From Acanthochlamys bracteata (lineage: Eukaryota > Streptophyta > Magnoliopsida > Pandanales > Velloziaceae): 64,000 nucleotides of DNA. Under the pieces are notes generated by a model. It was not told the origin of the DNA. It worked only from the letters and a program-made list of their open reading frames with translations, and ran no database searches. Below are positions 11,881-23,171 of this stretch, in pieces. The translations under genes were made by a program, and so were the position numbers. The stretch covers positions 1,860,001 to 1,924,000 of the forward strand of contig CM034138.1 of assembly GCA_019914995.1 (NCBI GenBank), given 5' to 3'. Each line of letters begins with the position of its first letter. Within the stretch, counting starts at the first letter, position 1.

Positions 11881-13606
11881 GTGACAGACAAAGAGAACAG
11901 AAGGCTTTGATCAAGAGTACATTAGGTAGTTGATCACTACGCAAAAAACTAAACAATGCAGTTGAGCAGTTACCCTCTTGGAAGTTGTTGTAAAACAGGT
12001 TTCATTGTTCAGGATTGAATATAGGTAATTAGGTATAGATATAATTACAATGTAAATTGTAGGTGAAAAGATAGCAAAATTTTGGCTTTTTGTCATAAGA
12101 GGAAGAAGCTGACATTTTGAAAAAAGGGTATTTTAATTAATTATAATGGGTCAGGATGGATCCAAAAAGGATTCAAATAGTGTGTTTACTTTGAAATAAA
12201 TTCAATTTTTAAAAATAAATTTAAAAAGTTAAATTAAAATTTAAAAATTAATAAAAATACAATTATATATTAATTTTGTATTAAAATTAAGTTTTAAAAT
12301 TAAATTTTTAAAGAAAATTTGATAAAAAATTTATTTAAAATTTATTTATTTATTATATAGTAAAAATGAATTTGAAAAAAGTCTGATTTTGAATGGTAGG
12401 TACACGTAACTAAAATCTTTATGAGCTGATTAACAATACAGTTGGGCCATATTCTCTAAATAATGGGCCTACAGTAGAATGATCCAGGAGCAAAACAAAA
12501 CAGCCGAATTTCCACCGTTTGATACCACATAGAGATGATAATTAACGTTAGTGAGTTAGTTTCGAATTAATCTATTTAATAATTAAATTAAATTAAATTA
12601 ATTTTAATTTAATTTATAAATTTATATGATCAAAATTATTAATTCTAATCTAGCTTATTGATAATTGGATCACACTCGAATCGATTCATTTAATAATTAA
12701 AATTATTAAATTTTAATTATATATTTTAAACTTCGACGAACTTATAATATTAGTTGTAATAAAAATACATAATATTTTTAACGACGAAATATAATAAATA
12801 CTTATTTAAAATATAATATTTTTAGTATCTTTATCGATTTAAAATATTCATAAAAAAGTATTTTTATTTTTTAAAAATATATGGTGACAGCTGAAATTTT
12901 ATGATTATAAATTCATTCTAATAATTTTGATAAAAATCTTGATAAACATAGCTATCTAACAAATTTTCATAAAATTTTTTATATAAAATATCGATATAGT
13001 AATACCTTCGATAATATTATAATTCTCATTTTATACTATTTTACTAAAATATAAAAATACTAATTAATTATAAATATTATATAATTTAATAATTTATAAA
13101 TTATTATTATTGATTATTTTTAATAAAGATAGTAATTCGAATTAGTAAGTCAATTTTGAGTTAACTGGATCGACCTATTTAATAATCGAATTAAATTCGT
13201 TTAATTTTAACCTAATCTATATATTTATAAGGATCAAATTTTTTAACTCTAATCCTAATTAAATATATCAATTTAAATTATATTTATAAATAGGGTCGTA
13301 TATTGCCATCTCAATTAAGCTGACTCCTTGCTTAATTTTCGCGTAGAAAATCTAAATAAAAATAACTTCAGAAAACAAACCAAAGCTAGATCAGTGTGAA
13401 CGTGTACGGCCGGTGTTAAATTATTTACTGCAGGTTTTTTCACAACCAACGGCTGAAATTTTCACATTGGATGTAAGGCAAAAAAACGGGTGCGTATAAT
13501 ATCCCCTAGTTCTTCATCTCCGGCCCAAAACCCTTCGCTCCGTTCGAAGTCTCGGCAGTGTGTTGCTTAGAAACTCTATCACCGCCGTCACTAGATCTTC
13601 GAAGAA
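11881..13606. other. Intergenic A/T-rich stretch plus promoter of the Ran-like segment
   Basis: 12180-12370 is almost pure A/T. 12532-13312 looks like a non-autonomous element (separate entry). 13380-13606 is more balanced and ends in a leader-like sequence before the ATG at 13607. Confidence 0.4.
12532..13312. mobile_element. MITE-like A/T-rich element with imperfect terminal inverted repeats
   Basis: The left end reads GAGATGATAAT (12532-12542). The right end reads ATTGCCATCTC (13302-13312), whose complement is GAGATGGCAAT, matching 9 of 11 bases. The interior (about 780 bp) is A/T-rich with inverted short motifs of TTTAATAATTAAA type and no ORF. A related end sequence GGGATGGCAATTCGG occurs at 43250. 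I see no convincing target-site duplication, so the boundaries are provisional. Confidence 0.45.
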
Positions 13607-13800
13607 ATGGTGAATTTATGATCTCTAATGATCTCTAATCTATTTCTAGGGTTTCGATTTTGCGTTATCTTAGTTGATTACTCGATTGCTTTATGTTGCA
13701 GGCTCTCCCTAACCAGCAAACCGTCGGTTACCCGAGTGTCAAGCTCGATGTCGTCGGAGATGGTGGAATAGGTTACGTAGGAGTTCCTCCGATTCATTGA
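13607..13800 (+). pseudogene. 5' end of a Ran GTPase gene (exon 1 and exon 2 only)
   Basis: ATG at 13607-13609 is followed at once by a GT donor (ATG|GTGAAT). A 92-bp intron ends TTGCAG at 13701. The next exon reads ALPNQQTVGYPSVKLDVVGD then GGI. That is the start of plant Ran up to the P-loop (GDGGTGKTT in the intact protein). The P-loop Lys is lost and the reading runs to TGA at 13798-13800. No later Ran exon is present downstream. The split ATG and the intron after GDGGxG match how plant Ran genes are built, from memory. So this is the promoter-proximal end of a Ran gene. It may supply a promoter and leader to the neighbour at 13894. Confidence 0.8.
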
Positions 13801-13893
13801 TCTATTAACTTTTGTGGTGTTTTTTTTGGGTGTATATGCGATCTATTTAATCTTGATTAGAAAAAGAAGCAATCCGTCTTTCTTGCTTGTTTG

Positions 13894-15258
13894 ATGTTTC
13901 GCCCTTGCATTGATTCTATAGAGTCTCTTCTTTTGAGAAAGAAGGATTCAACTATCAAAGAGAATAACAAAAGATGTAAAGATGAAGAAATGAAGCCAAA
14001 GCTAGCGCCTTTGATAGCGCCTGTCCCTAAAAGCCGAGGTGAAATTCTGTTTTTAGATTGAATACGTTGCTCGGGGGATTATTTTTAGATTGTTGATATC
14101 TTAGAGCTTAGATGAATTTACCTTGCATGTAATGTTTTCACATTCTTTCGTGAAAGCGAATCTTAGAACTTTTTTCAGTAAGCTAACATTTGGTACAGTT
14201 TGGTGTTCTTTCCTAATATTCCATCTAACTGGTGATCATTAGACATGTCTTACGGGATCTTCTTGTTGCTGTTAATAAGATGTCTCTCTGTTGAATGTTG
14301 TATGTTAAAGATATTTGACGTATCACATGATTGTTCTGCCAATTTTTTTGAATCAAATAACTCGTGCTTAGGTTGTTTAGTTGTTGGTTGTATGGTTGCC
14401 TTAAGAGTCCAGATTAGCTTGTATTAGTCTAGTTTCCCTAATTCAATAATGGTATAGAGTGTTTAATTTATTAATGTAATAAATTAGCAATTTGGTGTTT
14501 CCAAGGTAAATAAATTACTCACTAGCGCTATAATACTACAAGAGCTCGAGCATCAGGCCTAAGAAATAATAACCTCTCTAAAGAAAAAGCTAGGGGATTG
14601 CATGTGGGATTTTAGTATCCTTTTTGTTTCCCATTGATTCTTCAGCATACTCTGAAAGTTTTGGTAACTATATATGAAATGCAGCCTACTTTTGGAAATG
14701 TTATCTGGAAACAATCGAGACTAGGCTTTTGCTTGGATGATCTTATTGTGAAATTGATGTTTTCTTGGCCCTGCAGTTCTTGGAAAAGTAAAGGACTTTT
14801 TAGGAGTAATGGCCTCAGCTAATGAGAAGTTGCAACTTGATGTGCTGGTATTTAATTGAAGAACAAAATGGGCGTTGTAGTTGTATCACTTTTGTCTGTC
14901 TAATGTAGAATTTATACTTTGAATCAGGAGAAGTCGCAAGATCAATTTGATATTGAAGCCCTAACAGGAAATGAACCAGAGTATATTGAGATGGTAAAGA
15001 AATCCTACCACATATACTGTTAAAAGAATTAACGTTTAATGCAATAATATTCACCAAAAGAAATTACAGGATCTACTTCTAGGTGTTGCTGATCTCAAAA
15101 CACCTGAAGCTTTGGCTGCAGCTGAATCGACTATGACCAGCTTTCAAGCACCTAGGGACTCGACGAGCAGTAGCTGCTCTGATGTAGAAAGCAGTGAAGG
15201 AGATGAAATTGCAGATCCCAAGACAAGTAAGCGACCAAAGATTGTTGTACTTGATTGA
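13894..15258 (+). CDS. NOPCHAP1-like protein (DUF4598), probable box C/D snoRNP assembly factor
   Basis: Four exons: 13894-14038, 14777-14847, 14928-14993, 15070-15258; 156 aa with the ATG at 13894. The order of features fits human NOPCHAP1 (C12orf45): a basic stretch, then VLGKVKDFLGVMASANEKLQ, then FDIEALTGNEPEYIEMDLLL, then a Ser/acidic tail ending KRPKIVVLD. NOPCHAP1 links NOP58 to the R2TP chaperone in snoRNP assembly; the plant role is inferred. The start is uncertain. An alternative splice from the Ran-like exon (weak donor ATAG|GTTACG at 13771 to acceptor TATAG|AGTCTC at 13921) is in frame and would give a 171-aa protein beginning with Ran residues. cDNA would decide. Confidence 0.7.
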
Positions 15259-16780
15259 AGCAGTTGGTCTCTTGAAATGAGGATCACACTTCTTCAGAGT
15301 ATGGAAATCGAAACAATAGTAGCTGTTGCCCAGCAGCCGTTTTCCTCTCTAGTAACTTCAAGAAGTGCAAGGGTAAAGTGCAGTAGAATCTGCTTGGATC
15401 GAGCAATATATAGCACAGCAAATGAGTGGATATGTTTTTGGCTGTTTAGCTGTAACATATTAGATATTGTTTATTTACTGACGTCTACTTAGTACCGTAT
15501 CCCTGAGTTTTGTCAAATTAGTTGATAACTGAAGTCCACTAAGATATAGGATGCTGCTTCAGTTGTATCTTTATAATGAAGTTTGTATCCTAGTTTAGCT
15601 GAGTATGAAGCTTGTTTGTTCAACATGTTTCTGGTCTGTAACGCAAGTAGGGAGCACAGACTTTAAGCTGCAAGAGTTTCATTATCTTGTGCGTCATATT
15701 TGCTGCTCAACGTAAAAAATTTTAGTGCATTGAAAGTTTGGTGATAGGTAGCTGTAGAAAGAAGCTGTTTGGTTTTGCTCTATTATGGACGTTTTGGGCA
15801 TGTTTACTAACCTTTCAAAAATTTTTTTTTTTTTCCAAACTTGATTTTAACTCACTTTCAGTAAATACCAAAATTAAACTCAATTTTTTTAGTCAACAAT
15901 TTACTCAAAATTTATATTTTAAAACTAAAGTTTCACTTTCAAACTTAAATAGTCGTTTAGAGTGTTTCTAAAAAATATTTGTTTGAAATGAAATTTTTTT
16001 TATATTATTTAAAAAATGAACCTTATTTTTAAACTTAAAAAAATACATAATAAAAAAATTTTACTACATAAAATTTTCTTATATTTTAAAATTTTAAATA
16101 AATTTTATAGAAATTAATAAAAATTTATTAAAAAATATAAACTGAAAAATTAAAAAATTAGTTTTTCAAAAAACAATGTAAAACAGCCCTTTAAAAGTAA
16201 ACACAAAATTCAACTCACTTAGTCAAATTGAGTTTAAAATTTAGTGAGCACAGCCTTTGCTTCAACAACTAACTTTGGCAGATCTTTTCAAACTTGAGCG
16301 GGAAATTGCTCTTCTGGTATGCACAGCATTATCTACGGCCACCATGAATTCGTTAACAGGCACAGGAACATCAACATGAAAAAATCAAGTCCGCAAGCCG
16401 TGGTTTTGAAGTAGAATTTGCTGCTATTGAAAAAGACTGCTATACTTGTTAGAAGGGAATACACTTCTGGTTGCCGCCAGGTGACCGACTTCTGAAACCA
16501 TTCGCTAAATTGTTTACAGGTTTCATCTTCAGGACAGTGAATTTACATGCTTCAGTGCCATAGCTCTCCACTGAGTTTGAAGAAATGCAACAATACATAA
16601 GGCAACATAGTTTATTTACAAACGAAAAGATGGACAGAAATTCTTTCATGTATGGCCAGCATAAGTAATCCCAGTGTGAATACATAGGTGGTTGTGCTGT
16701 CGCATCACATTGATGCCACTAGAATACATGCTCTAATTGTACTTTTGAATACTTGGCACTAGACATTGAGAAGTCAGATA
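15259..16780. other. Convergent intergenic region with one MITE-like element
   Basis: Holds the 3' flanks of the NOPCHAP1-like gene (+) and CENP-C (-), which converge here, with an A/T-rich element at 15796-16189 between them. No coding signal. Confidence 0.4.
15796..16189. mobile_element. Short A/T-rich MITE-like element with hAT-like ends
   Basis: The left end GGGCATGTTTAC (15796-15807) and right end GTAAAACAGCCC (16178-16189) are inverted repeats with 9 of 12 matches. The 394-bp interior is mostly A/T and non-coding. The end sequence resembles small hAT-type MITEs of plants. No clear 8-bp target duplication is visible. Confidence 0.4.
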
Positions 16781-19700
16781 TCAATACAGAGAAGCTTGAG
16801 CAACAAGATCAGCATATTCCTCAGATACATATGATTTCACCTTCAGTATGGAATCACCAGGGGATGCATACTTGACACCAATCACAGTTGCAAGACCTGT
16901 TCAACAAGGGAAAATGTGCTCAAGCAAAAGGGAAAACCATACAAATACCAAGTGCCACATGGTTATGCCTATGGTGGAACAATTGATTCGTGCATTGGGC
17001 TTTTGGTTTGAATTCTTAGTTGGTTCTACTCCCCATTTCCAATATCTAGTGAGAGATTCAATTATTAACAAAAAAGAGTAAATTAGTTCTCAAAAGCAGT
17101 TTAAAAAAGGAACTGTCCACTTCCACTGAGGGGTGAAACACCAACTGATTGAAATTAGATATAGACTATTATATCGTAGTGAAATCCAATTTCCATGCAG
17201 AATTACTGGATACCACCAAATATTCAGCCACCAACTGCAGTTGTCTACATACCTGGCAATTGGAGATATGCTGGCATGATTGAGTGCTACATGAAGCTTG
17301 TCTTAATCCTACTACCCAAGATAGGACATGCCAATTGAGACAAAATAACATATCAGCAATCAAATTGGTTGTTTTCTAGTACGTTTGGTGCGCATTCGTT
17401 TATTAGGGATACTTCAACCACTGGGCAAGAGGTTACAGATTATGCACAAAGATAATACTGCATTGAATGACTTCTCTAATGCTTCAGACTCTCCCCACAA
17501 CTTGCCAATCCATGATAATACCAATTAGCTCATCATACTGTATATTCAGCATTGCGACACGAGGCAAACAAATTTAGTATCATCTACCATGAACTGGATG
17601 CTCAATATGCCAATAAAGCTCCTAGAAAATGAATGATGTCAAATATTTCAAGCATAGCCTACCTTGATGTTCAAACAGAATGGTCCTGACAAATATTATT
17701 TACAGTAGCATACATACAAGAGAAACTCAACCAATGGTGCAACAAGATATCATACAAAGTTGGAATTACTGTTACTTCATTTTTGCAGGAACATAAGCAA
17801 AGCCTGAAATATGAGCAAGCATAATACGTGAAATAGCCAAAAAGTTCTTACTATCATGAACGCGTCCATATATAAATCTCTCACCAAGCCAATGCTGCAA
17901 TGGTCTAAACTTTTTTCGTGTGCTCCGTCTGACTCCAGATTGCCATGTCATTCCAGATCCTAATGAGGAAGAAGAAAATCATGGTAATTATTAAAAAAGA
18001 ATACAAGCTTCATGAGCTGACTTAAGGACCAAACAAAGTATATCACCAGGTAAGGCTAGATTGACAATGAATATCTATGACTAGCAATGAAGTATACCTG
18101 CAAGACTTTGTCTTCTAGAAAGAACTTTCTGCTTTTTCACAGGGCATAACTTCTCACTTCCGTCACTGGTAGATTCACCAGTATCTGCATGACTTTGCCC
18201 CGTTGAATCATTTCGCTTCTTCTGTCTCTGCATAACTGCTTTTCGTTTTCCTCCTCTTTCAGGCAAGGTTAAGGATTCTAATCGAAGTCCCTGTTATATC
18301 ATATTAACAGGCTGACCATTAGAGATCAAGGTAGATACGTAATCATCTCAGACAGACGACCAATCCATGAATGGCCATCCTGCTCCAACCTTTTCTTATC
18401 CACTGGAATCAAGACTCCAGACTGAATTCGGTAAATTAAATGGATATACTTCGACTAACCATGCAATTTTCTTCCAAAGTAGTGGAAGCATTTTGCAAAT
18501 CCTCATCTCGTTCTGAGATTGCTTCGTGACAATTAGCTCTATCTGTGTAAGCAAAAAACCAACTAAAGTTATGGTCATAGTCAAAGGGGAGAACACAACA
18601 GCTTAAAAGCTGAAGAATAATGTCTTTTAAGCGATGGCATTAGACAAATACAGTAGTTGCATAACCAGGAAGCAAGTAATTGAAATGCATACCATCTACA
18701 ATGTTAGCATCTTGATATCCTGGCTCTGCATGAACCAAGACATCTGCCTGCATAAAAAAAATTTAAAATGTGAACTTCCACAAAATGGCATGACTAGGTT
18801 TCAAGAATCAGTAGATACTTACCAACTTGTTTGCAGACATATTGTGTCCAGGTGGATCAGTATCTCCATTGCTTCTGCCTCTGCTAAGTTCAGAACAATC
18901 TTCTGCAGTACTTTGATCTATTCCAGCTTTCACCTGCACACATTTTATGGAGCATGTTTCAAATGCTTGCAGAAGAGATGAAGATAAAAGATAATGAATT
19001 CACATCTACTGATTAATAAAATAATTTCAGGGGGAAAATGAAAAGCAAAATCTAATACTCGCCTCATATAAACAGCCGCCAGCACCTGCAGAATTAACTT
19101 CGTCCGTGTTGCCTGCTTTTCTCTGGTCAAAATGTATGCCTCTTTCAACTGTGCTGAGAGAATGTTCAGTAAGGGGTTCTTTTAACATTCCACACTCAAG
19201 CCCAGGTATTTCTTCTGCGGATTTTGTTATATCCACTCGAGAATCATCACTCTGATATAAAGAAACAGTATAAGAACAATTACTATATGGCCCAATTACT
19301 GCAGGGTAAATAGAGACACACCTCTTTCCCTTGATGACCAATATATCCATCACAAAGAACACCGCTGTCCAGACCAGAATTGATGTCGCCATCAACTGGC
19401 TTACCTTCGAGAGAGCAAGAAGAATGCATTGCTAAATGTTGTTTCGTGGTGGTCTTTGTTACTAGTGTTTCACCAGACCCGAGCTCTGGTGAGTCAGGTT
19501 TGTTCCCTTTTATGGAGCTGTTTTTGTTTGATGGCATTAGAGTTAATTGACTCTCAAGGACTGGAGCAATACCACTGCCAGAGTCGTTTTCAAGAGGAGA
19601 TGATGCAGAACCCTCAGATTGATCTCCATTTTGAGAACTATTCTGAGAAAATACTCCAATAGAAAGTGCATCTTCATCATCTTTGTCTGCATGATGACTT

Positions 19701-22627
19701 ACATTCCGATCTTCGGATGAATCTTTACGCAAAACAAGTTTATGCGACCTTATAGACCTAACCATATCACCAACTTTCTTAGACATTCTTTCTACAGGTG
19801 AGTCCACTTTGGTACCTACAGTAGACCTCTTTGAATCATCAACACCTGGAACAAAAACATCCTCAGCAATTGCACCAGTGGCATCACCGCTACAGATGTC
19901 ATGCTGGTCAAACACAGTGTTATTGACTTTTGGAGAACATTCTCCATTTAGACTTACATCATCACCATCAAACAACCTGTGACATCGAGTTTTAAGTGAA
20001 AATTGTCTTTGATATGCGAAAATTTCAGCAAGAGGACTACTCGGAATGGACGGCGAAGCTTGATGATGGGCATTCTCTTCCTTTTCCCTTAAGTATCCAT
20101 TAGAGAGCACATTGGTTTCATCCTTCTGAAAGCTGGGGAGATAAGGGGTACGCAGCATGCCAACATCAACATGTTGAATCTGAAGGCTTTCCAACAAGAA
20201 AGCTTGCCCCTTTTCTTCATCCAGATCTTTGCGAGCTAGTAGACTGCTGAAAAGATCATCAGCTTCTTTCTCCTTTGACATAGATCCTGTTCAAAGCATT
20301 ATGAGAGCAGTCAGTACAGGAATATTGTAGGTCTTGAACTCCAGTAATAAAGCAAGAACCTTCTCCACCAGTAGCTCTATGCTGATTGCTGATACTAGCG
20401 CCTGCGGGCAGTGATTTTCCAACTCTTTCTTCAGACTGAAGGCTGCTATTTGTGCCCATATCGTCTCTGATCTGTGATTGACTAAAATTCTCCAAATTAT
20501 AAGTATTGGCTTGTAATAACATAGCACCTTCTGCATTATCTGAAGAAGCTGCATGATGCTTGTATTCAGTAGTTCTCCTGGTAGTAAAATATAGAGCCTT
20601 TTGTGATTGCAACTCCTACTTGGGATAAATACCTAAGCGAAAGAAAGTAACTGCACGGTGTTTATGAATAAACAAATAATTTGTTTCTATACCTGGAAAT
20701 TCCAGGGCGAGGGCGATGTCTACGAAATGTTGCTGGCTGCTTTTGCTCAAGATAGCCTATGCAAACATCACATTTCAATTTTCTTAACTCCTCATCAGCA
20801 TCTGGAACCCAACGTGACAAGAATGTTAGTGATGACAGGAATTCCAAAAGGCATATCACAGGAAAGAACAAAAAACTCTACTATCAGATGAGAATTACTT
20901 GCTAGATTTTCACAGGCCAAGAAGTACTCCTCTGGGTCCTCAATACTCTCAATGCTGGAGTTGAGCTCAAAAGTTGGCAGAGACAAGCTGCAAGTAGACC
21001 ATGTTAAAGATTTAAATGTCTGATGCATGACAAGACGTAAGAACTTCATAAAAGAGTATATTAGCAAAAGCCATGATGCATGACAAGATGTAAGAACTTC
21101 ATAAAAGAGTATATGAGATGAATTCTAGTCAGAATATAAAGTTCCCTAGTGGTAAGCCTTATATGATGACCCAAACTGCTCCGAGTGTCGAATTACTATT
21201 AGGCTAACAGAAAGTTGAGATTGGCATGTACTAAATGATACTAGCATAGGCATAGCAACTATCACCATGCTTCAAACATCTTCTAGAAACATTATGGCGA
21301 AACTACCCAGATTACTTTAAGTAACAAAGTCACTAAGACTTCACGCATGCAATGAGCTCACCTCGAGTCAGGCTTTAAAGAGAATCTAGCTCTTTTACGG
21401 TCCAATGCTGGTCGTCTAGTCTGCATGGAGTCCTTTCCGTTCATAAGCATCATTTTACCCCTGTCGTCAAACTTCACATTGGCATTCTTACCGGAAATTG
21501 CTTGGCACTGGTTCAGCAACTTGGCTGATTCTTTATTAATCTGCCAAAATAACATCCCCTTAGTGCTTGTGTGCAACACACTAACTTTACACTGGCAAGA
21601 TGTTGAGTGCAGAACAAAGAAAATGCTACTCAAGTAAACAGGAGAAAAAAAAAATCAGAAATGCTCCCAAACATTATTCCAAATTCTCTTGTGGTAGCAA
21701 GATATTAAATTAAACTTTTGAATAATATGACTGCTCCATTAGAAATGTAGACTCGCATTGTAGAAGAAATATGCCAATGTGCCGTAAGTCATAAAAACTA
21801 AAAGACATAAAAAAAGGTGCAGTGACAGTGTAAGTTACAGTACTCTAAGTCACTAATGTCCCTTCTAGAAACCAAACATAATTGTAACTCCAATAGGACT
21901 TCATTCTACCAAACAACATTGGTACCAATTCTTTTCTGACGTAATTAAAGTAGGTAATTTTGCAATATTTGCGGCCACCTTCAATACCAGATATGCTTCA
22001 AAAAAGGGGAATCAAAAGCAAGTGTGCTGTATAACCAATAGGCATGACAAAGAAAATTTTAACACTCTGCTTAAAGCCTTAAACTCGCACAAAATTACAA
22101 AGGAAGATTTAAAAAATAAGTAAAAAGTAAAACATAAACAAATGAAAGCAGTTCCACCAATACCAGATTCCATTTTCTAAACCACTTGAGGCTTTAAGAA
22201 CCAGTTCTGTAGCTGCAAAAAAAAAAAAAAAACCACTCAACTTTTTACTACTCGCTAGCGAAACAAAACATATTCAACTAAAACATAAACAAACAAAAAC
22301 AAAAAGCGACTCTCAGAAATCAGCACTCCGGATTCCAACATCTATTAATCCCCATTGGAAAAAAAACCGAATCTCTTCTAAAATCTATCAACTACCTACA
22401 CAAAAAATCCCAAATCGAAGTTGAAGAAAAAGTTAACTAACAACGGTCGTTAATCGCATTACCATGGAATCGAGTATTGATCGGAAATAGACATGATCGT
22501 TCTCCGCGGCGAGCGGCGGCGGAGCATGGTCGCCTGTGAGGGGTAGAGTTCGAGGAACAAGAGAGAAGACGGAGATACCGGTGAAGGAATCTTTGAGATC
22601 TGTGCTACGGCGGAGATCAACTGCCAT
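16781..22627 (-). CDS. CENP-C: Centromere protein C (plant CENP-C)
   Basis: Thirteen exons, 859 aa, read from 22627 down: 22627-22463, 21540-21362, 20987-20899, 20801-20693, 20577-20360, 20286-19322, 19251-19063, 18933-18823, 18747-18693, 18542-18460, 18290-18098, 17959-17852, 16896-16781. All phases close. CENP-C is the inner-kinetochore protein that binds CENH3 nucleosomes. Evidence: the N-terminal [14 protein letters not shown] and [11 protein letters not shown] motifs of plant CENP-C, the helical part [20 protein letters not shown], then the CENP-C motif at about residues 786-820 ([19 protein letters not shown], then IYGRVHDS) and the tail [12 protein letters not shown]. The middle (965-bp exon) is low-conservation and Ser/Asp-rich, typical for this fast-evolving protein. 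The motif has QH where EY is usual. The intron at 19062-18934 is GC-AG. The splice from exon 1 directly to exon 2 is a choice; a 49-bp candidate exon between them breaks the frame. Confidence 0.93.
21021..21113. repeat. Tandem duplication in a CENP-C intron
   Basis: A 40-bp segment beginning TGATGCATGACAAGA occurs at 21021-21060 and 21074-21113 (53-bp period) with one mismatch. It lies in the intron between exons 2 and 3. Confidence 0.85.
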
Positions 22628-23171
22628 TCATGGAAGCTTCAAAGTTTGAATTATTCTGAAAGAAAAACAAAAATTGCAAAATGTAAAGCTCGACAACAAG
22701 CGGGATTGCCAATTTTTGGTTTTCTTACTAACGTCGAGGTGTATGTTGAGCCTGTTGCGTACTGGTAAATGTGCTAACAGTTCAATACAGGCCCAGGAAA
22801 GTATGGCCCAGTAACAAACGTAGTTACCCAATTTGATCCACAACCAACTTAGCTAATCGACTGTTCACTTGCTTTAGCTGGGTTAAGTTTCATTTCAGAC
22901 TTCAGTAGTTAAAAGTTAAATAATAAAGCTTAAATAAATTAACTAACGGGTGAGTTTTTAAAAAAAAATTATCAATTTTTTAATTTTATATTTTTAATAA
23001 AAATTTTATAAATTTGAAATAAAATTTTTTACGTTATAAAATTTTAATTATTTATTTTTTAATTCAAAATTAATTTTTTTTCCGATTCCCCTCCTCACGT
23101 CGTCGTTCTTCTTGTTCTTCGCTCGCTTTTTCTCTCTTTTCACAGATTCTTCAACTCAGACGCCGGAGATA
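22628..23171. other. Divergent promoter region, CENP-C (-) and NAA15 relic (+)
   Basis: About 540 bp between two divergent starts. 22915-23070 is an A/T-rich stretch of the kind seen elsewhere in the window. 23085-23171 is a pyrimidine-rich leader in front of the ATG at 23172. Confidence 0.4.

Noticed and set aside
19027..19395. 122-aa minus-strand ORF starting MMATSILVW
   Set aside because: Its start is the CENP-C large exon in another frame, then an intron; only the [17 protein letters not shown] part is real coding sequence and belongs to CENP-C.
22164..22212. Possible extra CENP-C exon (minus strand, TTGCAG|CTACAG to ATCTG|GTATTG)
   Set aside because: It has splice-like borders, but its phase does not fit between exons 1 and 2; the only compatible frame contains a stop. 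Direct joining of the flanking exons keeps phase 0.
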